Shown here: piece by piece, positions 1-5,118 of the stretch
How the letters are laid out: every line of letters starts with the position of its first letter
Position numbering within the stretch: position 1 is the stretch's first letter
NCBI GenBank assembly: GCA_002733915.1
Contig: NVXN01000008.1
Span: forward strand, 1-7,892
Direction: 5' to 3'
Source: Aequorivita sp.
GTDB lineage: Bacteria; Bacteroidota; Bacteroidia; Flavobacteriales; Flavobacteriaceae
DNA: 7,892 nucleotides
Notes under the pieces: generated by a model
The model's input: only the letters and a program-made list of their open reading frames with translations
What the model was told of the DNA's origin: nothing
Database searches by the model: none
Program-made: the position numbers and the translations under genes

Positions 1-78
1 TTTGGTTCATTCTCAAGCCTGATCAAAAAAGCAATGCCGCTTAAAACGGCTTATATTGGTTCAGGTTTAAAAAATTAA
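1..78 (+). CDS. Possible C-terminal tail of a plus-strand gene (5' partial)
   Basis: Reading from base 1, one plus-strand frame is open for 25 codons and stops with TAA at 76-78; its last residues read AYIGSGLKN. If real, it is the end of a gene convergent with the DUF1259 lipoprotein gene. A second plus-strand frame, starting at base 3, is also open and stops at 42-44, so the choice of frame is uncertain. The piece is too short to assign to any family, and random open sequence of this length is common. Confidence 0.2.
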   Translation, partial: FGSFSSLIKKAMPLKTAYIGSGLKN

Positions 79-101
79 GGGGTTGTGCAACGGTTACCGC
101 T

Positions 102-110
102 GTTGGGCGT
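102..110. repeat. Left arm of 9-bp inverted repeat (GTTGGGCGT), attC-core-like
   Basis: GTTGGGCGT here is the exact reverse complement of ACGCCCAAC at 1123-1131. The arm begins 14 bases beyond the lipoprotein stop codon. The core GTTGGGC fits the integron attC simple-site consensus GTTRRRY. Adjacent bases 82-99 hold two short dyads (GTTG-TG-CAAC and CGGT-T-ACCG), so the junction is rich in small palindromes. No complete attC was found beside it. Confidence 0.6.
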
Positions 111-124
111 TCGTATTTTTTATC

Positions 125-1081
125 CTACATTTTTTCATTTTTTACCCCTGTCTTGTCTAAGGCTTCTCTTAATCCTTTAGCCAATTTTTCTACGGGTCCA
201 ACACCCCAATAATGTAGAAAGAAAATTCTTGGGTTTTCGTGAACCATATGATTATGAAGAGCAACTACTTCAATATCATTTTCAATCAAAGCCTTTATTA
301 CTGGGGCTACTTCATCAGCAAGCATCGTAAAATCCCCTGCTACCGCTGCCTTTTCATTTGTTCCTTGCCAACTTGCCCAAGTATTAAAACCTAAAAATGT
401 ACTAACTGGTGCACCGTGTTCTTTTAAATTCACATCTGGCCGACCGATAGTGATTTTATATACTCCTTTATTCATAGTTCCGCTATATCCCAAAATGCTA
501 TCAATCAACTTTGTGTCAAGAGTATTTTGCACTGTTGAAATAGTTGCACTTGATGGATTAGCACCTCTTATTTCAGTTACTTTATCAAAAACAGCTTTGA
601 CACTTTTAGCTAATTTTTTTTCATCGCCCATTCCCCCAATATGCATATACATCACATCAGGCTCATTTCGGACAAAGTGATTGTGAATTGCTGTTATTGT
701 TAACCCTTGTTTTATTATTTCTTGCTGTACTGGTTTTAAGTCTTTTTCCGTAACAACAATATCTCCCATAACCATAGGTTTTCCCGAAGTTGGGGCGAAT
801 GCAGCCCAGCTTCCTAATCCCATAGGAGGAATGATTTTGAAACCATCGACCATTACATTCAAGTCATTTTGAGGAACTGTAACTTTGAATTGTCCGTCTT
901 TTTCTTTTCCTTCCATCCCAAACACCGATTTTAAAGATTCAATATCAAGCTCCTTTAATTCATCGTTATTTTCCAAAAGCTTTCCAGTCGATTCTTTTGA
1001 ATCGTTTTTCTTTGTAGATTGTTCGCAACCAAAAGCAATTAAAGAGGTTACTACTATTAAATAAATGCATACTTTTTTCAT
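125..1081 (-). CDS. Lipoprotein with two DUF1259 (LppY/LpqO-like) repeats
   Basis: This is a predicted exported lipoprotein of unknown biochemical role. The N-terminus has a charged start (MKK), a hydrophobic stretch at about residues 4-18, and Cys19 in the context AFGC. That is a relaxed lipobox, as often seen in Bacteroidota, so the protein is probably anchored to a membrane facing the periplasm or the surface. Residues 20-60 are a polar, Lys/Glu/Asp-rich linker. Two homologous halves follow at about 64-166 and 206-312. Each carries the same block: a hydrophobic strand, H-N-H (133-135 and 276-278), then a Pro and a further His (H147 and H290) before G-x-G. The duplicated His residues suggest metal or ligand binding, but this is inference. 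The ATG at 1079-1081 is chosen because it gives a complete signal peptide; there is no Shine-Dalgarno sequence. The gene stands alone between inverted repeat arms and does not look linked to the restriction operon. Confidence 0.88.
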   Translation of the reverse strand: MKKVCIYLIVVTSLIAFGCEQSTKKNDSKESTGKLLENNDELKELDIESLKSVFGMEGKEKDGQFKVTVPQNDLNVMVDGFKIIPPMGLGSWAAFAPTSGKPMVMGDIVVTEKDLKPVQQEIIKQGLTITAIHNHFVRNEPDVMYMHIGGMGDEKKLAKSVKAVFDKVTEIRGANPSSATISTVQNTLDTKLIDSILGYSGTMNKGVYKITIGRPDVNLKEHGAPVSTFLGFNTWASWQGTNEKAAVAGDFTMLADEVAPVIKALIENDIEVVALHNHMVHENPRIFFLHYWGVGPVEKLAKGLREALDKTGVKNEKM

Positions 1082-1114
1082 AATTCAGTTTTTTTGTTAA
1101 AATTTCAGTTCTTT

Positions 1115-1306
1115 TCAATATGACGCCCAACGGCCAAGTATAAGAGCAGTAGCGGATTTCGAAGCGATTACCTTTCCGTTACTACCTAAGTTTATTAAAT
1201 GCACAGACTTTTGATTTACCACTTCACCCGCTATTGCTTTTATACAATGTTGTAAGCTGGCCTTTTTTCTTTTCAAGTCGTGGTATATCTGTGTTTTATT
1301 GTTCAT
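1115..1306 (-). CDS. Doubtful 63-codon ORF, probably repeat-derived
   Basis: An ATG (1304-1306) opens a 63-codon frame ending in TGA at 1115-1117. The product is basic in its first 20 residues (MNNKTQIYHDLKRKK) and matches no family I recognise. Two features argue against a real gene. Its last codons are made from the inverted repeat arm at 1123-1131 (LGRWAS). The stretch 1148-1183 inside it forms an imperfect DNA dyad. It may be a fragment of an older gene, or an open frame created by a repeated boundary element. It is listed so that the stretch is accounted for. Confidence 0.2.
   Translation of the reverse strand: MNNKTQIYHDLKRKKASLQHCIKAIAGEVVNQKSVHLINLGSNGKVIASKSATALILGRWASY
1123..1131. 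repeat. Right arm of 9-bp inverted repeat (ACGCCCAAC), attC-core-like
   Basis: This is the exact reverse complement of 102-110. It lies 42 bases upstream of the lipoprotein start codon, so the two arms bracket that gene and little else. The core GCCCAAC fits the other half of the attC simple-site consensus (RYYYAAC). Read on the coding strand, the order is GTTGGGC, gene, GCCCAAC, which is the order of an inserted integron-type cassette. Confidence 0.6.
1148..1183. other. Imperfect stem-loop next to the inverted repeat arm
   Basis: AGTAGCGGA (1148-1156) and TCCGTTACT (1175-1183) are complementary at 8 of 9 positions, with one G/T opposition, around an 18-base spacer that contains TTCGAA. The dyad begins 17 bases from the inverted repeat arm and could be part of the same boundary element. 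Its function is unknown. Confidence 0.4.
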
Positions 1307-1336
1307 TTATCTTGTCTTATTTTCGTCTGTCTGGCG

Positions 1337-1348
1337 TGTGTGTTGGCT
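1337..1348 (+). repeat. 12-mer repeat TGTGNGTTGGCT, copy 1
   Basis: TGTGTGTTGGCT. This is one of three copies that agree at 11 of 12 positions, all between the doubtful small ORF and the end of the RelA/SpoT-like gene. Copy 2 begins exactly 100 bases later. Confidence 0.6.
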
Positions 1349-1368
1349 GTTTTTAAAATTTTAGAGGG

Positions 1369-1398
1369 GAAGGAATTTTAAAAAAATAATTTTCCTTC
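1369..1398. other. Short dyad around an A/T tract
   Basis: GAAGGAA (1369-1375) pairs perfectly with TTCCTTC (1392-1398) across a 16-base A/T loop. On the minus strand the loop includes a run of seven T. It lies about 90 bases past the stop of the RelA/SpoT-like gene and could help end transcription, but the T run sits in the loop instead of after the stem, so it is not a canonical intrinsic terminator. Confidence 0.3.
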
Positions 1399-1430
1399 GT
1401 ATGGCAAAGGTGGAAGCTCTTTTGCAATTT

Positions 1431-1452
1431 TTGGTTTGTGCGTTGGCTTGTG
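1431..1452 (+). repeat. Tandem near-identical 10-mers
   Basis: TTGGTTTGTG (1431-1440) and TTGGCTTGTG (1443-1452) match at 9 of 10 positions with a 12-base offset. Both lie in the loop of the long stem-loop, and the second overlaps copy 2 of the 12-mer repeat. Confidence 0.5.
1437..1448 (+). repeat. 12-mer repeat TGTGNGTTGGCT, copy 2
   Basis: TGTGCGTTGGCT, located in the loop of the long stem-loop at 1405-1479. It differs from the other copies only at the variable fifth base. Confidence 0.6.
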
Positions 1453-1475
1453 TGAATTGCAAATGTGCTTACACC

Positions 1476-1487
1476 TGTGGGTTGGCT
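1476..1487 (+). repeat. 12-mer repeat TGTGNGTTGGCT, copy 3
   Basis: TGTGGGTTGGCT. Its last base is also the last base of the RelA/SpoT-like stop codon (TCA at 1487-1489 on the plus strand), so the repeat element begins exactly where the coding sequence ends. Confidence 0.6.
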
Positions 1488-2461
1488 CATATTCTAATTA
1501 GTTTGTCTTCTATAACTTCTCCTAATTCAGGAACTATCATTTCAGATGTTATCAATATTTTTTGTTTATTTCTGTTATTTTCATTCTGCAGATAATCTGT
1601 GATTTTATCTGGTTTAGCATTAAAGACAGATTGAACAACTATCAGGAATGGAGAGAGATTTCTTGTTAATATCCCTCTTCCTTGTTGTTTTTCAAGTACT
1701 AATATTTCATTTAATTCAGGCAAACTCAATCCAATAGCTTCAATAAAACCAATAATATTTTGGGCTAATCTTCTTCTGTCTGCAGGCAAATCTTCTGGCT
1801 TCCAATGATTGAGTATCATTGAAATTAGTTGATTTACCTTTTTAACTTCTTTATTTTCTTTTTTTAATTCTGAAATTTTACTAAGCTCTTCAACGCCACT
1901 AATGGTAACTTCTGCGTGTTCCAAAGCCGCCTTAACTTGATATGCTATTCGTTCTTTTGACCAATTAATTTTATCGGATTTGTAAATTAAATCGTGGGTT
2001 GCTATTGACCAAGCGTGTTGTAGAAATGTCTTTATCTGAATTTCAAAAATTATTTCATACAAATTAGGAGCAAGTTCACCCGTATCAAAGTCTTTAAGGG
2101 ACACATAAAGTCTTAAATCATCAAAAGGAAAAGAAAAAGAATCTTTATGTGTAAAATTTCTTGATTTTGGTCTTTTAAATCTGATATTAAAATGTTTGGA
2201 TATAAAATTTTCTGCTGAGGAAATTTCACTCAAGTTTTTCACAACAATTGTTGATGCAAATAAGTCTTCGAATATTTCTGTTTTGTCGAACCTTCCCATT
2301 TCGACTTTCATAGCAAAACTTTCAACCTGTTTAATTCTACTTTCGTAGTGCCAACGATCATTTTTATTAGACTTTACAATTTCATCAACCTTACTCTTTA
2401 CAATCTTGAAGTATGGTAGGTTTGTATTGTAGAGTTCTTGAATCGATTGAACTATTTTCAT
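1487..2461 (-). CDS. Divergent RelA/SpoT nucleotidyltransferase-like protein
   Basis: The first ~170 residues resemble the RelA/SpoT synthetase fold. R42-I-K44 with S48 and K52 looks like the ATP-binding segment. D66 (in EDLF) sits where the catalytic Asp of the DLxGxR motif lies. E140-I-Q-I-K-T, then H149, H156 and Y160-K161, match the ExQIRT...H...YK block. Family members transfer pyrophosphate from ATP to GDP/GTP (alarmones) or, in toxic small synthetases, to other targets. There is no HD hydrolase domain, so it is not a housekeeping Rel/SpoT. The Gly and Arg of DLxGxR are replaced (DLFAST), and no clear GYxSxH motif is seen, so substrate and activity are uncertain. About 155 further residues, probably mostly helical and Lys/Glu/Leu-rich, extend beyond the domain and match nothing I recognise. 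The ATG at 2459-2461 lies 2 nt after the DUF262 stop codon, suggesting translational coupling. An effector role in phage defence is inference. Confidence 0.8.
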   Translation of the reverse strand: MKIVQSIQELYNTNLPYFKIVKSKVDEIVKSNKNDRWHYESRIKQVESFAMKVEMGRFDKTEIFEDLFASTIVVKNLSEISSAENFISKHFNIRFKRPKSRNFTHKDSFSFPFDDLRLYVSLKDFDTGELAPNLYEIIFEIQIKTFLQHAWSIATHDLIYKSDKINWSKERIAYQVKAALEHAEVTISGVEELSKISELKKENKEVKKVNQLISMILNHWKPEDLPADRRRLAQNIIGFIEAIGLSLPELNEILVLEKQQGRGILTRNLSPFLIVVQSVFNAKPDKITDYLQNENNRNKQKILITSEMIVPELGEVIEDKLIRI

Positions 2462-2463
2462 AA

Positions 2464-3501
2464 TTAAATAGAATTACTCAAGGCTACCAATCTTTCTCTT
2501 CTTTGAGGTAAATCAGTTACTGCTCCTTTTGAATTGTTAGAATAATTCAAAACATCCTCTTCTATTACTTCCCCTGCATCCTGCATTTCTTTTACTTTAG
2601 AAACTTTTTCCATAAACGTATCATAAGCTTTAGCAAAATCAACAGGGTTTGGGGGATTATTTAGATGTATGTATGCCCACAAAGTGTAATAGTTATTATT
2701 AGAACCAGAAGCATATTTTGTAATTGCTCCATTGTGATTATCTGCAGCTAAAATGAATTCCTTTATTTCATTAAGCCTATTTGTAAAATCTTCAAGGCTA
2801 AAATCTCCAGACTCTTGAAGTTCTTCTATTTCATCATATTTTGCATAAACTTCATCAATATAGCCTTGGTCAAAACCGACAATCTTATTCTCAAGTACAA
2901 TCATTATTAACTCTGAAACAAATTGAACATTTTTCATTCTCTTGTCACGACCTCTTGTACTTATTTTAAAATCCCACCAAAATTCTACGTCTGATTCTTC
3001 TTCGACAAAATTTATAAACCAACCGTTATATCTAGCGTGTCTCAATTCCTGTGGTAACAGGTTTCTTGCATTTCTATTTACCCTGTCAAACACTTCTTCT
3101 ATATTATTTCCATCAATGGAGTCAATGAAATCAACGACTAACGTGTAATCCCAAAACCTTCTTTTATATTCAGGTGTTAAGTCCTTGAATTTTTTACCAT
3201 TTAAATTTACATCTCCAAAGTCAGGTGCAATTGAAATTTTACTTTCAAAGAACGATAATATTGTTTCTAATCTTTGTTTTCCGTCCACAACGTGATATTT
3301 AGTATATCCTTGATCATTTACCGTTCTATGAATAAAAATTGGTGGTGCTGGATAATTTCGAAAAATTGTGTCTAAAAAGAATTTTCTGTCTTTTGAACTC
3401 CAAACACTTTTTCTTTGATAAGGTGGTTCCAAATCAAGTTGGTTGTTTCGATACAAATCTAAAAACCAAGTTATCTGTTGAGTTGTTGGTTGTCTCTTCA
3501 T
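2464..3501 (-). CDS. DUF262 protein (GmrSD N-terminal-like, ParB/Srx-type)
   Basis: This is a stand-alone DUF262 domain protein. DUF262 has a ParB/sulfiredoxin-like fold and in GmrSD-type (type IV) restriction enzymes acts as the nucleotide-using part. Visible motifs are PPYQR (26-30) with W34, then V-D-G-K-Q-R (72-77), the DGxQR signature, here with K at the variable position. The F-D-R-V-N-R-N segment (near 3075-3095) followed by LPQELRHARY is the usual second conserved block. The C-terminus ends with the R-x-R-L motif common in the family. At 345 residues there is no room for the DUF1524 HNH nuclease domain of full GmrD-type partners, and no HNH motif is seen, so a nuclease would have to come from a partner. 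The start at 3499-3501 lies 9 nt past the methyltransferase stop codon. Operon position suggests a role tied to restriction or defence; this is inference. Confidence 0.88.
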   Translation of the reverse strand: MKRQPTTQQITWFLDLYRNNQLDLEPPYQRKSVWSSKDRKFFLDTIFRNYPAPPIFIHRTVNDQGYTKYHVVDGKQRLETILSFFESKISIAPDFGDVNLNGKKFKDLTPEYKRRFWDYTLVVDFIDSIDGNNIEEVFDRVNRNARNLLPQELRHARYNGWFINFVEEESDVEFWWDFKISTRGRDKRMKNVQFVSELIMIVLENKIVGFDQGYIDEVYAKYDEIEELQESGDFSLEDFTNRLNEIKEFILAADNHNGAITKYASGSNNNYYTLWAYIHLNNPPNPVDFAKAYDTFMEKVSKVKEMQDAGEVIEEDVLNYSNNSKGAVTDLPQRRERLVALSNSI

Positions 3502-3510
3502 TTTTAAGTG

Positions 3511-5118
3511 TTATTTATTCCTATTTAATCTCCTTGACGAAAGCTTTTTCCAAATGCTATCCGCAAGTTTTATTTCTTTATCTGTAAAGCCATAACCATC
3601 TTTCAGGATTTGCTTATTGGTGATTTTTAAAATTTCATTAATGCTCTTTTTCTCTCGCATCATTTTGTCAATGGTGGTAAGTAAATCAGCGTTTTCGGTT
3701 TGGTAGGGGAGCAGTATTTTTCCTGCTTCGCTTGGCATTAGTTCTAAAACACCACCGCCATAACTACGACCAACAATTTCGGAAAAAGCCAAAGACAATG
3801 AATTGTAAAAACTGGCAATGAATGCGTTTTTGTCCGTGTCTTTATTCATAAATACACGGTGCATTGTGTCCGTTGTATATGCGTTTGCTTCGTTCAGAAT
3901 TAAACGAGGATAGAGATTATTTCTTCTGATAAATAAGGCATCAGAAAGTTTGATGGAAGGAATTACAAACCAATCATCACGAATGCCTGTTTTGTAGCCT
4001 TTGTTTACGCCCATTGATTCGCCCATACGAATGTATGAGTTAGCTCCTTTGTGTCCGTTGATTTTCTCTTTGGCTGGAAACACCAATAAATGGGCTTTGG
4101 CTTTGGTTTGTCTATTAAGTTTCCAATCCTTTTCCGTGAAAATTACGCTATTGACCTGAACACTTCTGCCAACCATTGGTTTTGCATATTCTTTCAGGTC
4201 GTAAGCTTCTACAACAGGCAAAGGAACGGTGAAGTAATCATTTGCACCTGTCGTAATGCCAACTTCTACGTTGGCGTAATTTCCTATTGTCGGAACTTTT
4301 CGTTTTTTGGCAATCTGTTCTAAAAAGTCAATTTCTTCTTGCTCTAAAAAGTAGTAAGTCCATTTGTTTGACTTAAAATCTATCTTTTTAGATGGACTTT
4401 TCAGAATATTTACATCCAAATTTTCAAGGTCGGAAGCGTCTTTTAATTCTAGGTGTTCAATCAAATGTGAATCGCTTCCGTTTTTCTCGCAAAGCAGTAA
4501 AACAACTTCTTGCTGAATGTCAGGAAATACCAACTTTTCAAAAGAAATGATATTGATTTTATTGTAGAAATGAGCCAAAAACTCACGGAGTTGTTGAGCA
4601 TAAGAAACTTGCAACAATTCCGCAGGAATAACAAAACCAATCTTTCCTTTTTCTTTGAGCAACAAACTTGAACCAACCACAAAAGAAACCCAAGCATTGG
4701 TCAATTTGGAATATTTTAGTTTAGCTCGATTGAAAACTTTAATGGCTTCATTTTGCTGTTCTTCCTGAAAGTATTGATAACGAATGTAAGGCGGATTACC
4801 GACCACTAAATCAAATTTTTCTGTGGTTTCGTTGCAATACAAATGAAAGTCAGTATTGATAACATTCTTTTTGTTGAGTTTAATCTTTTCGGCTTTTTCC
4901 GCTTCCTCTTCATCAAACTCAATGGCTGTTACCAATTTGAATTTATGGTTGTTCTCTTTCAATTGTTCGAGAAAAACTCCATCACCACAACTTGGTTCTA
5001 AAATTTCATAGTCTGAACTTCCATTGATGCCCCATTTCAAAATGAATGCAGCAATTGGCTCGGGTGTGTAAAATCCACCTCTCAATTTCTCGGCTGTTGC
5101 GTTCTTAATTAGCTTCAT
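3511..5118 (-). CDS. Eco57I/TaqI-like adenine-N6 DNA methyltransferase
   Basis: This enzyme is predicted to methylate adenine at the N6 position in a specific DNA site, using S-adenosylmethionine. The N-terminus has F-Y-T-P (16-19, motif X-like), then E41-P-S-C-G-D-G-V-F (SAM-binding motif I), and N108-P-P-Y111 (catalytic motif IV of amino-methyltransferases). The C-terminal half looks like a target-recognition domain: GITTGAND near 4228-4260 and RSYGGGVLELMP near 3733-3770. There is no nuclease motif. At 535 residues it is close to the stand-alone M.Eco57I (about 540 residues), the partner of a bifunctional cutting enzyme. The ATG at 5116-5118 overlaps the end of the upstream restriction gene by 14 nt in another frame, indicating coupled translation. 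It probably modifies the strand, or both strands, that the fused enzyme leaves open. The recognition site cannot be read from the sequence. Confidence 0.92.
   Translation of the reverse strand: MKLIKNATAEKLRGGFYTPEPIAAFILKWGINGSSDYEILEPSCGDGVFLEQLKENNHKFKLVTAIEFDEEEAEKAEKIKLNKKNVINTDFHLYCNETTEKFDLVVGNPPYIRYQYFQEEQQNEAIKVFNRAKLKYSKLTNAWVSFVVGSSLLLKEKGKIGFVIPAELLQVSYAQQLREFLAHFYNKINIISFEKLVFPDIQQEVVLLLCEKNGSDSHLIEHLELKDASDLENLDVNILKSPSKKIDFKSNKWTYYFLEQEEIDFLEQIAKKRKVPTIGNYANVEVGITTGANDYFTVPLPVVEAYDLKEYAKPMVGRSVQVNSVIFTEKDWKLNRQTKAKAHLLVFPAKEKINGHKGANSYIRMGESMGVNKGYKTGIRDDWFVIPSIKLSDALFIRRNNLYPRLILNEANAYTTDTMHRVFMNKDTDKNAFIASFYNSLSLAFSEIVGRSYGGGVLELMPSEAGKILLPYQTENADLLTTIDKMMREKKSINEILKITNKQILKDGYGFTDKEIKLADSIWKKLSSRRLNRNK

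Larger units (their letters stand above)
1405..1479. other. Long imperfect stem-loop in the operon 3' untranslated region
   Basis: Arms 1405-1429 and 1455-1479 are complementary at 21 of 25 positions. The inner 9 bp (TTTGCAATT / AATTGCAAA, 1421-1429 and 1455-1463) are perfect, and the outer part includes 1408-1417 against 1467-1476 with one mismatch. The loop is 25 bases, made of G, T and two C on the plus strand, and contains copy 2 of the 12-mer repeat. The structure starts 8 bases beyond the RelA/SpoT-like stop codon, so the operon transcript would carry it as a stem with an A/C-rich, unpaired loop. Possible roles are 3'-end protection, atypical termination, a recombination hairpin, or a mobile palindromic element. 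The sequence alone does not decide between these. Confidence 0.6.

Noticed and set aside
36..50. Hairpin GCCG...CGGC as an intrinsic terminator
   Set aside because: The stem is only four perfect base pairs plus two after a mismatch, the loop is one base in the longer pairing, and no T tract follows on either strand.
40..113. A complete integron attC site downstream of the lipoprotein gene
   Set aside because: GCCCAAC is present on the coding strand, but no matching GTTRRRY partner with L-site spacing was found in the remaining bases, so only half-site resemblance is claimed.
1337..1487. GTTGGCT copies as attC cores
   Set aside because: GTTGGCT does not fit GTTRRRY because the sixth base is C, so these are reported only as a repeat of unknown type.
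1337..1487. CRISPR array or plasmid iterons
   Set aside because: There are only three 12-base copies with unequal spacing (100 and 39 bases), with no cas or replication initiator gene in view.
1401..1595. Plus-strand 64-codon ORF with Cys-rich product
   Set aside because: Half of it lies antisense to the RelA/SpoT-like gene and the rest is the stem-loop and repeat element; the product has no recognisable domain.
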